The notes beneath the pieces are model-generated. The model searched no databases and was not told the origin of the DNA. It saw nothing but the letters and a program-made list of their open reading frames with translations. The position numbers and the translations under genes are program-made. Of a stretch of DNA of 64,000 bases, positions 1 to 8,876 are shown piece by piece (positions within the stretch are counted from its first letter, which is position 1; every line of letters starts with the position of its first letter). The DNA is taken from contig JANQOU010000004.1 of NCBI GenBank assembly GCA_028285585.1, positions 36,767 through 100,766 on the forward strand. The letters run 5' to 3'. The stretch is from Acidimicrobiia bacterium (lineage in GTDB: Bacteria; Actinomycetota; Acidimicrobiia; Spongiisociales; ZC4RG35).

Positions 1-211
1 CCATGTCGACCTGTCGACTGAGACCGTTGGCGACAAAATCCGGCGTGCGTTGACCCAAAAGCACCCGGCGGTGATCGTTGTTGGTGATGACGACGTGGAG
101 AACGGGACCGTGGGCCTGCGTCTCTACGGTGAAGACAGGGACACCAGGGGAGTCCCGTTGCCGGAGGCAACCAACCAACTGGTTGACTTGGCGAGGCGTC
201 CGGCGCAATGA
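1..211 (+). CDS. thrS: Threonyl-tRNA synthetase, C-terminal fragment (runs off the left edge)
   Basis: The frame is open from the first base (first whole codon at base 2) and stops at TGA 209-211, giving the last 69 residues of a protein. The fragment has the class II anticodon-binding domain pattern: KIRRALTQKHPAVIVVGDDD, then an ENGTVGLR strand. This matches the ThrRS C-terminal domain, which recognises the tRNA(Thr) anticodon. The catalytic core lies outside the window. The stop overlaps the ATG of the next gene (ATGA at 208-211). In mycobacteria thrS heads the same block (thrS, pgsA, acyltransferase, pimA, pdxS, pdxT, yebC, ruvC), which supports the call. Another class IIa synthetase is possible but less likely. 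Confidence 0.75.
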   Translation, partial: HVDLSTETVGDKIRRALTQKHPAVIVVGDDDVENGTVGLRLYGEDRDTRGVPLPEATNQLVDLARRPAQ

Positions 212-693
212 GCGATCAAGAGCGGAGGATCGACAGAGAGGGGATCCACATCGATCGCGATCTTGCCGATGAGATCGCCATCGAGGAGGAGCTCGACGCC
301 AACGTCGTCGGCGCTTACCTTTTTCCGTCGCCGGCCCGACGTCGGATCGCAGCTTGGGTGCTGGTGGCGGCGGGTGTGATCGCGTTTCTCACGATCCCGG
401 GCGGTTGGCCGGTGTCAATGGGGTTTCTCGGCTTGGCCGCATGGCAGTTTCTCTCTGCCTGGCCGTTGAACGTGGATGAGAACGAAGCGATGACGTTGGC
501 CGGATCGGCCGTCGGATTCGCGGTGGGGCACGCATCGGCTGCGGTCCGGTTCCACGGTTTGCGGTCGCGGCCCCGGTGGGCGGTACTCGTCTATGCGGCC
601 ACGGAGCCACCTGATCAGCGTGCTCTGGTGGTGGTGGATGCAGTCAGCGGTGAGACCGGCGACGTCTATGTGGAGGACATCGAGCCGGTCTGA
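208..693 (+). CDS. Small membrane protein of unknown function
   Basis: I do not recognise a family. The protein has 161 residues. The first ~45 are hydrophilic and acidic, followed by two likely membrane segments at about residues 47-63 and 68-86 with an Arg-rich positive edge (ARRR, 43-46) before the first. A soluble C-terminal domain of about 70 residues contains a hydrophobic beta-like run (RWAVLVYAATE) and ends in an acidic tail. The ATG overlaps the thrS stop by 4 bases, so it is probably translated by coupling. It ends 14 bases before the convergent end of the citrate synthase gene. I saw no clear terminator hairpin in that gap. Confidence 0.6.
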   Translation: MSDQERRIDREGIHIDRDLADEIAIEEELDANVVGAYLFPSPARRRIAAWVLVAAGVIAFLTIPGGWPVSMGFLGLAAWQFLSAWPLNVDENEAMTLAGSAVGFAVGHASAAVRFHGLRSRPRWAVLVYAATEPPDQRALVVVDAVSGETGDVYVEDIEPV

Positions 694-707
694 CGGTCTC
701 TCGCCGG

Positions 708-1991
708 TTACCGATCCTCGATGGAGACGTAGTCCCTCAGGGGTTCTCCCGTGTAGAGCTGACGGGGGCGGAAGATGCGCGTGCTTGGATCGGCGGCCAA
801 CTCACGCCATTGCGCCAGCCAGCCCGGCAGGCGGCCGAGAGCGAAGAGGACTGTGAACATGTCGGTCGGGAATCCCATCGCCCGATAGATGATCCCTGAG
901 TAGAAGTCGACATTGGGGTAGAGGTTGCGCTCGACGAAGTACTCGTCGGAGAGAGCCACTTCTTCTAAGCGGAGCGCGATGTCCAGAAGCGGATCGTCGA
1001 CGCCCAATGCGTCCAGGACATCTTCGGCAGCCTTCTTGATGATCCTGGCCCTGGGATCGAAGTTCTTGTACACCCTGTGCCCGAATCCCATCAGGCGGAA
1101 GGGGTCGCTCTTGTCTTTGGCGCGCTTCACCACCGTGTCGATGTCCTCGCCGCTCGCGTAGATCCCCTCCAGCATCTCGAGGACAGCTTGGTTGGCACCG
1201 CCATGCAGCGGCCCGGACAGTGCGTGGATGCCGGCCGCCACCGAGCTGAAGATGTTGGCGTGGCCGGAACCGACGAGGCGGACCGCCGAAGCCGAGCAGT
1301 TCTGGCCATGATCAGCATGGAGAATCAACAGCATGTTGAGAGCGTTGGTGAGAACCGGGTCGGGCGCGTAGTCCTCCGCCGGCACCGAGAACATCATCTT
1401 CAGGAAGTTCGAGGAGTAGTCGAGGTCGTTGTCCGGGTACACGTACGGCTGGTGCACCGAGTATTTGTAGGACCAGGCGATCATCGTTGGCGTTTTTGCG
1501 ATGAGCCTTCTCGAGCTGATGTCGACCGCATCGGCATCGAGTGGGTCGAGGGCATCGGGGTAGTAGGTGGCCAAAGCGGAGGTGGCAGACGCCAGGATCT
1601 GCATCGGGTGTGCGGTGTTGGGGAACGCCTCAAACAGATGTTTCACGTCCTCGCGCAGCAGCGTGTGCAGGGTGATTGCCTCGACGTAGCTCTCCAACTC
1701 GGCCTTGTTCGGAAGTTCGCCGTATTGGAGCAGGTAGGCGACCTCCAAGAAGGTGGCGCTCTCCGCCAGCTGCTCGATCGAGTACCCGCGGTACCGCAGA
1801 ATCCCACTCTCACCGTCGATGTAGGAGACGGTGGAGTGGCCCTCGGCGGTGTTGCCGAAGCCTTTGTCCAGGGTCACCATCCCCATCTCGGTGCGCAGCT
1901 TGCCAATGTCCACAGCGGTCTCTCCCTCGGTTCCCACATAGGTGGGGAGGGTGAGCTCTTTGTCTCCATGACGGATAACCGCGTCGGGCAT
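708..1991 (-). CDS. gltA: Citrate synthase (type II)
   Basis: Condenses oxaloacetate and acetyl-CoA to citrate, the first step of the TCA cycle, in the cytoplasm. The 427-residue length is typical of the hexameric type II enzyme. The active-site residues align with E. coli numbering almost exactly: H228 (in HADHGQNCSAS), H263 (GPLHGGANQ), H305 (GFGHRVYKN) and D362 (NVDFYSG). A good ribosome-binding site (AAAGGA, complement strand) precedes the ATG. The gene lies 19 bases downstream of the EF-G paralogue on the same strand, so the two are probably co-transcribed. That pairing is unusual. Confidence 0.95.
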   Translation of the reverse strand: MPDAVIRHGDKELTLPTYVGTEGETAVDIGKLRTEMGMVTLDKGFGNTAEGHSTVSYIDGESGILRYRGYSIEQLAESATFLEVAYLLQYGELPNKAELESYVEAITLHTLLREDVKHLFEAFPNTAHPMQILASATSALATYYPDALDPLDADAVDISSRRLIAKTPTMIAWSYKYSVHQPYVYPDNDLDYSSNFLKMMFSVPAEDYAPDPVLTNALNMLLILHADHGQNCSASAVRLVGSGHANIFSSVAAGIHALSGPLHGGANQAVLEMLEGIYASGEDIDTVVKRAKDKSDPFRLMGFGHRVYKNFDPRARIIKKAAEDVLDALGVDDPLLDIALRLEEVALSDEYFVERNLYPNVDFYSGIIYRAMGFPTDMFTVLFALGRLPGWLAQWRELAADPSTRIFRPRQLYTGEPLRDYVSIEDR

Positions 1992-2010
1992 CAGCTTCCT
2001 TTCTCTGCCG

Positions 2011-4059
2011 CTATTCGTCTGAGGATTTGGCGGCTGCGATTACGGCTTGGGCCTCACTATGGGGCACTTCGGCGTAATGGTCGAATTCGACCTCAAAGGT
2101 ACCTCGCCCCGAGGTCAATGAGCGAAGCTCGGCTGCGTACTGCTGGATCTCCGCCATCGGCACCTCGGCAGCGACCGAGCGAAGGTTGCCTTCACCTTCC
2201 ATCCCAAGCACGCGACCCCGCTTGGAGTTGATGTCGCCCATCACATCTCCGAGATAGGCCTCCGGCACTGTCACCTGGACTTTCATCACCGGCTCGAGGA
2301 GCACGGGCCTCAGCTTGTCACCCGCAGCTCTGAGGGCCTGGATCCCCGCCATGCGGAAGGACATCTCGTCAGAGTCGACCGAGTGGTACTTGCCGTCATA
2401 CACCTCGGCAGAGATGTCGACAACGGGGTAGCCGGCGAGAATGCCTCGCGCCAAGGCCTCTTGAACGCCTTTGTTGACGGCCGGTATGAACCCGCGAGGG
2501 ATGGACCCGCCTTTGATCGAGTCGACGAACTCGTAGCCACTCCCTCTGGGCAACGGCGAGAAACGGAGCATCGCCACTCCGAACTGGCCGCGGCCACCCG
2601 ACTGTTTCTTGTGCTTTCCTTCGGCCTCGGCTGACCCGGTAATCGACTCCCGGTAGGGGATGGTGGGGAGTGCGGAATCGATCTCGACGCCGAACATCCG
2701 ATTGATGCGGGCGAGAGTCACGTCGAGGTGGGTGTCACCGAGCCCGGCAAGGATGGTCTCTCCGGTCTCGGCTCGCCGGTCGACGTTCACGGTCGGGTCG
2801 GACTCCTCGATGCGGTGCAACGCTGTTGACAGCTTCTCGTCGTCGTGATGTGAACGAGGAGTGATCGCGATCTCGGCCACCGGCTTCGGGTACACCACCG
2901 GGGTGATGGCTGCATCGAGCCCCTGTGCGCGAAGGGTGTCGCCAGGGTGGAGATCCTCGACCTTGGCAACAGCGCCAATCCCGCCGACGGGCAGCTCTGT
3001 GACGTCGTGATGATCTTTGCCTTGCAGCTTGAAGAGGTTGTGCAGCCGTACCTTCCCACCACGGGCCAGCTCCAGCTCCTGGTCGGCTTTGGCTGTCCCC
3101 GAGAAGATCCTGAACAGTGAGATCCTGCCGACGAAAGGGTCGGAGATGGTCTTGAAAACGTAGGCGAGCAGTGGGCCGTCTGCTGAAGGTGCACCTGCTT
3201 CGCCGGCCTGCAGCGGTGGCATGTTCCGCTCCAAGGGGTTCGGCCCGTAGTCGACGATGAACTCGAACAGGGTGTCGATACCGACCAGCTTGTCCGCCGA
3301 TGTCACCAACACCGGCTGGATGTCGCCGCTGACGATCCCGCTGTGAACGGTTGAGACGATCTTCTCGCGTGAGGGCTCTTTGCCTTCGAAGTAAGCCTCC
3401 ATCATCTCGTCGTCGGTCTCGACCACGGTCTCGATGAGCGCGGTGTGCGCCGCGTGCACCCGCTCTTCAACACTCTCGGGAAGGTCGACGAGGGCCCCGT
3501 TCTTGTCTCCCGAGTACTCGTATGCGCGCTCACTGGCGACTCGGACCAGCCCTCGGAGGTCGTTCTCTTCTCCGATTGGCACCTGGATCGGGGCAATAGC
3601 CTTGCCAAAAGCAGTCCTGAGTTGGGCCAGCGTGCCCTCGAAGTCGGCGCGTTCTCGGTCGAGTTTTGTGATCACGACGGCGCGAGGGATTCCTTCATCG
3701 CCCGCGAGAGCCCAAAGCTGCTCTGTCTGAACTTCCACGCCATCGACTGCCGAGACGCAGAAGAGAGCCATGTCGGCTGCTCGGAGCCCGGAACGGGCGT
3801 CACCGACGAAGTCGCTGGACCCTGGGGTGTCGATGATGTTGACCCGAGTCCCCTTCCAGTCGACGGTGCCAACGGAGAGGCCGAGTGAGATCTCGCGCTC
3901 GGTCTCTTCAGGCTCGTGGTCGAAGGTCGTTGTTCCCTGCTCGACCGAGCCCATGCGGTTGACCGCGCCACCGACGTAGAGGAGAGCCTCGCCCAGGGTC
4001 GTCTTCCCGCTGCCCCCATGACCGACCAGGGCGATGTTGCGAACCTTCTCAGGAACCAC
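2011..4059 (-). CDS. Elongation factor G-like GTPase (EF-G paralogue)
   Basis: A 682-residue translational GTPase with full EF-G architecture: P-loop GHGGSGKT (residues 13-20), G3 DTPG (around 77-80), G4 as TKLD instead of NKxD, then domains II-V ending near the C-terminus. The TKLDRERADF signature and the absence of a neighbouring rpsL-rpsG-tuf cluster place it with the EF-G-2 / FusA2 paralogues rather than the main translocase. The role of this paralogue is not settled in the family; some members bind ribosomes without supporting elongation. The start is GTG (complement of 4057-4059) with AAGGAGG just upstream. It is divergent from pgsA, and gltA follows 19 bases after its stop. Confidence 0.85.
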   Translation of the reverse strand: MVPEKVRNIALVGHGGSGKTTLGEALLYVGGAVNRMGSVEQGTTTFDHEPEETEREISLGLSVGTVDWKGTRVNIIDTPGSSDFVGDARSGLRAADMALFCVSAVDGVEVQTEQLWALAGDEGIPRAVVITKLDRERADFEGTLAQLRTAFGKAIAPIQVPIGEENDLRGLVRVASERAYEYSGDKNGALVDLPESVEERVHAAHTALIETVVETDDEMMEAYFEGKEPSREKIVSTVHSGIVSGDIQPVLVTSADKLVGIDTLFEFIVDYGPNPLERNMPPLQAGEAGAPSADGPLLAYVFKTISDPFVGRISLFRIFSGTAKADQELELARGGKVRLHNLFKLQGKDHHDVTELPVGGIGAVAKVEDLHPGDTLRAQGLDAAITPVVYPKPVAEIAITPRSHHDDEKLSTALHRIEESDPTVNVDRRAETGETILAGLGDTHLDVTLARINRMFGVEIDSALPTIPYRESITGSAEAEGKHKKQSGGRGQFGVAMLRFSPLPRGSGYEFVDSIKGGSIPRGFIPAVNKGVQEALARGILAGYPVVDISAEVYDGKYHSVDSDEMSFRMAGIQALRAAGDKLRPVLLEPVMKVQVTVPEAYLGDVMGDINSKRGRVLGMEGEGNLRSVAAEVPMAEIQQYAAELRSLTSGRGTFEVEFDHYAEVPHSEAQAVIAAAKSSDE

Positions 4060-4126
4060 GTGACCTCCTTGTTGATAGAACCGCCGATCCTAACCCTGGT
4101 TCTGGCAGGCCTCCCCAGGCGGCTGC

Positions 4127-4132
4127 TACTTT
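4127..4132 (+). promoter_or_regulatory. Candidate -10 element of pgsA (leaderless type)
   Basis: TACTTT lies 6 bases before the GTG start of pgsA, in the 79-base divergent gap between the EF-G paralogue and pgsA. The spacing would put the transcription start at the initiation codon. No convincing -35 is visible. On the complement strand the same gap holds a TAGGAT that could serve the EF-G gene. Confidence 0.4.
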
Positions 4133-4138
4133 CAGGTC

Positions 4139-4711
4139 GTGATCGACATGAGGGTCCGGCCGCATGTGACCCGCTATCTCGATGTGATCGGCCGTGGTCT
4201 GGCTCGGCTCAGGGCGACACCCACCTTCATGACTGCCCTCGGCCTGGTCATCGTGGTGGTCGGAAGCGTCATGATCGCTACCGGGCGGCTCCGCAGCGGA
4301 GGGATCGTGGTGGCTGCAGGTTCTCTGCTCGACGGCCTCGATGGGGCGGTCGCGCGCGCAACCGGCAGGGTGACTCAAAAAGGGGCTTTCCTCGACTCGG
4401 TGTTCGATCGCCTGGGTGAAGTGGCAGCCTTCGCGGCTCTGGCTTTCGCTCGAGCCGGTGAGGCACGTGAGCTCCTGCTGATCGTGGTCGCACTGGGAGG
4501 TGCCGTGCTGGTTCCGTATCTGAGGGCTCGTGCAGAGGGTCACGGGATCGACGGCCGAGGCGGGCTGATGGGCCGCTCCGAGCGGCTCATCCTCTTCTGT
4601 GGCGGGTTGATCCTGTTCCCGGCCTATATCGAGGGGATGCTCTGGATATTCGTGTTCCTGGTCTGGCTCACGGTGATCACTCGCTTCGTCAACACCTACC
4701 GTTCGATCTGA
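4139..4711 (+). CDS. pgsA: CDP-alcohol phosphatidyltransferase (probable phosphatidylinositol-phosphate synthase)
   Basis: Transfers a phosphatidyl group from CDP-diacylglycerol to a polyol phosphate at the membrane. The 190-residue protein carries a perfect family motif D65-x2-D68-G-x2-A72-R73-x8-G82-x3-D86-x3-D90, with hydrophobic segments on both sides. In actinobacteria the enzyme at this position, before the PIM acyltransferase and pimA, makes phosphatidylinositol phosphate; here that assignment rests on context. The GTG start at 4139 has a TANNNT 6 bases upstream. An ATG at 4148 is the alternative. It overlaps the next gene by one base (TGATG). Confidence 0.85.
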   Translation: MIDMRVRPHVTRYLDVIGRGLARLRATPTFMTALGLVIVVVGSVMIATGRLRSGGIVVAAGSLLDGLDGAVARATGRVTQKGAFLDSVFDRLGEVAAFAALAFARAGEARELLLIVVALGGAVLVPYLRARAEGHGIDGRGGLMGRSERLILFCGGLILFPAYIEGMLWIFVFLVWLTVITRFVNTYRSI

Positions 4712-5589
4712 TGAGGGATCTCCTCGGGTATCTGGCGCTGCGCGCCGGGGTTGGCCTGCTGGGTCTCCTTCCTGAGCGGGTGATGCGATCGGCTGGGAAC
4801 GCCGGTGGGCGTTTGTGGGCTTGGCTCGATCGAGGGCGTCGGCTCATGGCTCGCCGTCACATGTCACGAGTGCTTGGCGAAGATGCCGATGTCGACAACG
4901 CAGCTACCGCAGTGATGAGGTCCTATGGTCGCTATTGGGCTGAGGCCCTCTGGGTGCGAGGCCGTCGAGTCCCGGGGATGCTCGCTGCGACCGAAGTGGA
5001 CGGGCTCGAGCGTGTGATCAGAGCTCACGCCGAGGGCAACGGAATGATCTACGCGCTGCCTCACATGGGGAACTGGGAGGCAGCGGCTCCAATCGCAGTG
5101 TCGAGGGGAATCCCCGTGGTAGCGGTTGCAGAGGTGCTGTCCAACAAACGAATCACCGATTGGTTCACCAGGATGCGGGCTGAGTTCGGGATCGAGATCG
5201 TGCTCGCCACCGGGTCGCTGCAGGTGATGCGTGCTCTGGAGAAGGCCATCGCGGACAACAAGGCAGTGGCTCTGCTGTCAGATCGTGACTTGAAGGGACG
5301 CGGCATCGAAGTCGAGTTCTTCGGCGAGAAGACGACCATGCCCGCGGGCCCCGCCACACTTGCCATCAAGACAGGCGCACCTCTGTACCCGGTGGCGTGC
5401 TATTTCACGGATCAGGGGTACAGGGTGGTGGTTCGCCCGTCGCTACCTGTCCCGGAGGAGGGGTCGCGGTCCGACAAAGTGCGTGCAATGACCCAGGACC
5501 TGGCCGACGAGTTGGAGTCGTTGATCCGTGAGGTGCCGGACCAGTGGCACCTGGTGGTTCCGAACTGGCCGTCGGACAAGGACGTCTGA
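4711..5589 (+). CDS. LpxL/HtrB-family lipid acyltransferase (probable PIM acyltransferase)
   Basis: A 292-residue membrane-associated acyltransferase of the bacterial lipid A acyltransferase superfamily. The catalytic H(X)4E is visible as HMGNWE (H118, E123). A downstream SDRDLKGRGIEVEFFGE region resembles the substrate-binding block of these enzymes. In mycobacteria the homologue PatA acylates the mannose of phosphatidylinositol mannosides. Placement between a PI-phosphate-synthase-like gene and pimA supports the same job here. Its ATG overlaps the pgsA stop and its stop overlaps the pimA ATG. Confidence 0.85.
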   Translation: MRDLLGYLALRAGVGLLGLLPERVMRSAGNAGGRLWAWLDRGRRLMARRHMSRVLGEDADVDNAATAVMRSYGRYWAEALWVRGRRVPGMLAATEVDGLERVIRAHAEGNGMIYALPHMGNWEAAAPIAVSRGIPVVAVAEVLSNKRITDWFTRMRAEFGIEIVLATGSLQVMRALEKAIADNKAVALLSDRDLKGRGIEVEFFGEKTTMPAGPATLAIKTGAPLYPVACYFTDQGYRVVVRPSLPVPEEGSRSDKVRAMTQDLADELESLIREVPDQWHLVVPNWPSDKDV

Positions 5590-6617
5590 TGCGTGTCGGG
5601 CTGGTCTGCCCTTACGACCTTTCCAAGCCTGGCGGTGTGCAAGCACAAGTTCTCGGTTTGGCCAAAGCTCTGGCTGCCGGGGGAGACGAGGTTGCTGTCA
5701 TCGGTCCGGGTCTGCCTCCCGATGTCTCAGGAGTTGATCTGGGCGACACTCTTTCCATTCCGGGGAACGGGTCCAAAGTGCCGATATCCCCGGACCCAAG
5801 AGTCCTCCGGAAGATGCGAGCCGCCACGAGCGAAATCGATGTTCTCCACGTCCACGAGCCGCTCATGCCAAGCGTCTCGTTGTCAGCACTGCGGGTCGGC
5901 CTGCCTGTTGTCGCCACTTTTCACGCTGCTCCGGGCGCGGTCGGCAACGCCTTCTATGGCTTCATCGGTTTCGCGCTCAACCGGATATTGGGCGTCAACG
6001 TCCGAACGGTGACGGCGGTGTCTGCGACCGCGAGGAACCCTCTGCCCGACGACCTCGATGTTTCCATCGTTCCCAACGGGATCGACGTGGCTTCCATGCG
6101 GGTGGATGTGCCCCGCGACCCTCTTGCCGTGGTGTTTCTCGGCCGGGACGAGCCACGAAAAGGCCTCGACGTGCTTCTCGAGGCATGGCCGGCAGTTCAA
6201 TCGGCGGTCCCCGACGCCCGGTTGGTGGTCATGGGCGCGGCGAGGGAAGTCGAAGGAGTCGACTGGAGAGGGGTGGTCGATGAGGAGGAGAAGGCAGCGA
6301 CTCTGAATGGCTCTGCGGTGTATGTGGCCCCCAACTTGGGCGGTGAGTCCTTCGGGATAGTGCTCGTCGAGGGGATGGCAGCCGGGGTCGCGGTGGTAGC
6401 AAGCGACCTGTCGGCGTTCGTGGAAGTCGGCGAAGACGCAGCCCTCTACTTCCCGGTAGGGGATGCCGACGCCCTAGCCGACCGGCTTGTCACTGTCCTC
6501 ACCGACGAAGAGCTGCGAGCCGGGCTGTCTGAGGCCGGCATCGAGCGAGCGGCGGCATTCGACTGGAGTGTCGTGGCGGCTGAGTATCGCCGTCACTACG
6601 AGTCGGCGCTTTCTTAG
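5589..6617 (+). CDS. pimA: Phosphatidylinositol alpha-mannosyltransferase (GT4)
   Basis: GDP-mannose-dependent glycosyltransferase that adds the first mannose to phosphatidylinositol at the inner leaflet. It is 342 residues from the ATG at 5589. GT4 hallmarks: the N-terminal GGVQAQV loop after [15 protein letters not shown] in the acceptor domain, and the C-terminal [16 protein letters not shown] donor-binding segment with the catalytic Glu pattern E-x7-E. The upstream acyltransferase ends within this start codon (TGATG), implying coupling. The three genes together suggest the cell makes PIM-type glycolipids. Confidence 0.85.
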   Translation: MRVGLVCPYDLSKPGGVQAQVLGLAKALAAGGDEVAVIGPGLPPDVSGVDLGDTLSIPGNGSKVPISPDPRVLRKMRAATSEIDVLHVHEPLMPSVSLSALRVGLPVVATFHAAPGAVGNAFYGFIGFALNRILGVNVRTVTAVSATARNPLPDDLDVSIVPNGIDVASMRVDVPRDPLAVVFLGRDEPRKGLDVLLEAWPAVQSAVPDARLVVMGAAREVEGVDWRGVVDEEEKAATLNGSAVYVAPNLGGESFGIVLVEGMAAGVAVVASDLSAFVEVGEDAALYFPVGDADALADRLVTVLTDEELRAGLSEAGIERAAAFDWSVVAAEYRRHYESALS

Positions 6618-6637
6618 CTGAGGGACCTGACTCGCAG

Positions 6638-6643
6638 TACAAT
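6638..6643 (+). promoter_or_regulatory. Candidate -10 element of pdxS-pdxT
   Basis: TACAAT, a near-consensus -10, sits in the 50-base gap between pimA and pdxS, 24 bases before the chosen GTG start. The resulting short leader would contain the AAGGGAG ribosome-binding site. The -35 region is weak. Confidence 0.4.
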
Positions 6644-6667
6644 TCGCGATTCGCAAAGGGAGTGTTT

Positions 6668-7552
6668 GTGGTCGAAACCGGAACCGATCGAGTCAAAAGA
6701 GGGCTGGCCGAGATGCTCAAAGGCGGCGTCATCATGGATGTCGTCGACCCGGACCAGGCCAAGATCGCCGAAGAGGCCGGGGCCGTAGCCGTCATGGCCC
6801 TCGAACGCGTGCCCGCCGACATCCGCAAGCAGGGTGGCGTGGCGCGGATGTCGGACCCGACGATGATCGAGGGCATTCAGGCAGCGGTGACCATCCCGGT
6901 CATGGCCAAGTGCCGGATCGGCCACTTCGCCGAGGCGCTGGTTCTTCAATCGCTCGGCATCGACTACATCGATGAGTCCGAGGTGCTGACGCCGGCCGAC
7001 GACGACAACCACGTCGACAAGTGGGCGTTCACCACACCGTTCGTCTGCGGCGCTCGCAATCTCGGCGAGGCGCTCCGCAGGATCGGTGAAGGTGCGGCCA
7101 TGATCCGCACCAAAGGTGAGGCGGGGACCGGGAACGTGGTCGAGGCGGTCCGCCACATGAGGACTGTCACATCAGAGATGCGGGCCATCGCATCGATGGA
7201 CGCAGATCAGCTGATGGCAGCAGCGCGTGACTTGAAGGCCCCTTACGAGCTGGTGAAAGAGATCGCAGAGACCGGCAAGCTGCCGGTGGTCAACTTCGCC
7301 GCCGGCGGCATAGCCACACCTGCCGATGCCGCGTTGATGATGGGACTGGGTGTGGACGGCGTGTTCGTCGGTTCCGGCATCTTCAAGAGCTCCGACCCGC
7401 AGGGTTACGCCAGGGCCATCGTCGAGGCAACAACTTTCTGGAATGAGCCCGAGGTCGTCGCCAAGGTTTCGAGAGGGCTCGGTGAGGCTATGCCTGGTCT
7501 CGAGATGGAGACGCTTTCAGAGGCCGAGCAGCTGGCCAGACGAGGATGGTGA
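6668..7552 (+). CDS. pdxS: Pyridoxal 5'-phosphate synthase, PdxS subunit
   Basis: Makes pyridoxal 5'-phosphate from ribose 5-phosphate, glyceraldehyde 3-phosphate and ammonia supplied by PdxT. With the GTG at 6668 the protein is 294 residues and the active-site residues fall at D24, K81 (in VMAKCRIGH) and K149 ([11 protein letters not shown]), the numbering known for Bacillus PdxS. This decides the start. A GTG two codons earlier (6662) would leave only one base after the AAAGGG ribosome-binding site. pdxT follows after one base. Confidence 0.95.
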   Translation: MVETGTDRVKRGLAEMLKGGVIMDVVDPDQAKIAEEAGAVAVMALERVPADIRKQGGVARMSDPTMIEGIQAAVTIPVMAKCRIGHFAEALVLQSLGIDYIDESEVLTPADDDNHVDKWAFTTPFVCGARNLGEALRRIGEGAAMIRTKGEAGTGNVVEAVRHMRTVTSEMRAIASMDADQLMAAARDLKAPYELVKEIAETGKLPVVNFAAGGIATPADAALMMGLGVDGVFVGSGIFKSSDPQGYARAIVEATTFWNEPEVVAKVSRGLGEAMPGLEMETLSEAEQLARRGW

Positions 7553-7553
7553 C

Positions 7554-8117
7554 GTGACTCGGGTTGGCGTCCTGGCTCTCCAGGGCGACGTCCGGGAGCA
7601 CATCCACATCCTTGAATCGCTGGGAGTCGAAGGCATCCCGGTCAAGAAACCCGAAGAGCTGGGCGAGGTCGACGCTCTGGTGATCCCAGGTGGTGAGTCG
7701 ACGACCATCGGCAAGATGGCGGTTCGCTTCGGGCTCCTCGAGCCATTGCGCACCGCAGTGGGTGAGGGGTTGCCGGTTTATGGCACGTGTGCTGGCATGA
7801 TCCTGCTTGCCTCAGCAGTCACCGACGGTGACCAACCCCTGATCGGCGGTCTCGACGTGGTGGTGAAGCGCAACGCGTTCGGACGTCAGAACGAGTCTTT
7901 CGAGGCCTCGCTGGACGTGCTTGGGCTGGCCGAGCCGTTCCAGGCGGTCTTCATCCGCGCTCCCTGGATCGAGAAGGTCGGCTCGGATGTGGATGTCATC
8001 GCCGCTGTCGACGATCATCCGGTGATGGTTCGCCAGGATTCGATCCTCGCCAGCTCCTTTCATCCCGAGCTGACGCAGGACGGGCGGATACATCAGATGT
8101 TGTTGGAAATGGTCTGA
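7554..8117 (+). CDS. pdxT: Pyridoxal 5'-phosphate synthase, PdxT glutaminase subunit
   Basis: Class I-type glutamine amidotransferase that hydrolyses glutamine and channels ammonia to PdxS. It is 187 residues from the GTG at 7554, one base after the pdxS stop. Visible are the PGGEST oxyanion-region motif, the nucleophile C79 in YGTCAG and the C-terminal SFHPEL carrying the catalytic His and Glu. yebC starts 9 bases downstream, so read-through into yebC is likely. Confidence 0.93.
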   Translation: MTRVGVLALQGDVREHIHILESLGVEGIPVKKPEELGEVDALVIPGGESTTIGKMAVRFGLLEPLRTAVGEGLPVYGTCAGMILLASAVTDGDQPLIGGLDVVVKRNAFGRQNESFEASLDVLGLAEPFQAVFIRAPWIEKVGSDVDVIAAVDDHPVMVRQDSILASSFHPELTQDGRIHQMLLEMV

Positions 8118-8126
8118 AGGGCACAC

Positions 8127-8876
8127 ATGGCTGGACACTCGAAATGGGCGAACATCAAGCACCGCAAAGGCCGGCAGGACGCGGCGCGGGGGAAGCTGTT
8201 CGGGAAACTGGCGAAGGCCATCGAGGTCGCGGCGCGGGACGGCGGTGGCAACACCGACTTCAACCCGACTCTGGCGACCGCCGTCGAGAAGGCCAAGGCC
8301 GCTTCGATGCCCAACGACAACATCGAGCGCGCCATCAAGCGAGGCACGGGCGAGGTCGAGGGCGCGGTCTACGAGGAGATGTACTACGAGGGGTACGGCC
8401 CTGGGGGTGTGGCGCTCTACGTGCAGGTCCTCACCGACAACCGCAACCGCGCTGCCTCTGACGTTCGCTCCACTTTCACGAGACACAACGGGAACCTTGG
8501 GGAGCCGGGCTCGGTCGGGTATCTGTTCAGCCAGAAGGGGTTGATCCTGGCCAAAGGCGAAGAGGATGATGTGATGCTGCTGGCTCTCGATGCTGGTGCC
8601 GACGATGTTCGTGACGCCGGTGACGGCGTTTTCGAGGTCGTCACCGAGGCGTCCGAGATGCGGGGAGTCCGGGAGGCGCTCGATCAAGGTGGGGCCGAAG
8701 TCGAGTCGGCTGATGTGACCCAGCTTCCGGCGACAACCGTCCCGGTGGAGGAGAAGGAAGCGAGGAGCTTGCTCCGGCTCATTGATGCCCTCGAGGATCT
8801 CGACGATGTCCAGTCGGTCTTCTCGAACTACGACATCCCCGATTCGGTCATGGAGAACGTCCTCGCCGAAGCCTGA
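8127..8876 (+). CDS. yebC: YebC/PmpR-family protein (TACO1 family)
   Basis: A 249-residue member of the YebC family, starting with the diagnostic GHSKWANIKHRKG and ending with the three-domain TACO1 fold. Family members have been described both as DNA-binding regulators and as ribosome-associated factors that relieve polyproline stalling; the sequence does not decide between them. The neighbourhood yebC-ruvC-ruvA-ruvB is conserved in many bacteria. Here that junction is interrupted: the last 15 sense codons and stop (from 8829) occur again at 10081-10128. Confidence 0.93.
   Translation: MAGHSKWANIKHRKGRQDAARGKLFGKLAKAIEVAARDGGGNTDFNPTLATAVEKAKAASMPNDNIERAIKRGTGEVEGAVYEEMYYEGYGPGGVALYVQVLTDNRNRAASDVRSTFTRHNGNLGEPGSVGYLFSQKGLILAKGEEDDVMLLALDAGADDVRDAGDGVFEVVTEASEMRGVREALDQGGAEVESADVTQLPATTVPVEEKEARSLLRLIDALEDLDDVQSVFSNYDIPDSVMENVLAEA

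Noticed and set aside
1077..2231. A 384-codon plus-strand frame opposite citrate synthase
   Set aside because: It is the antisense shadow of gltA, a frequent artefact in high-GC DNA. The product is low-complexity in V/G/R/H and has no motif, while the minus-strand product is fully canonical.
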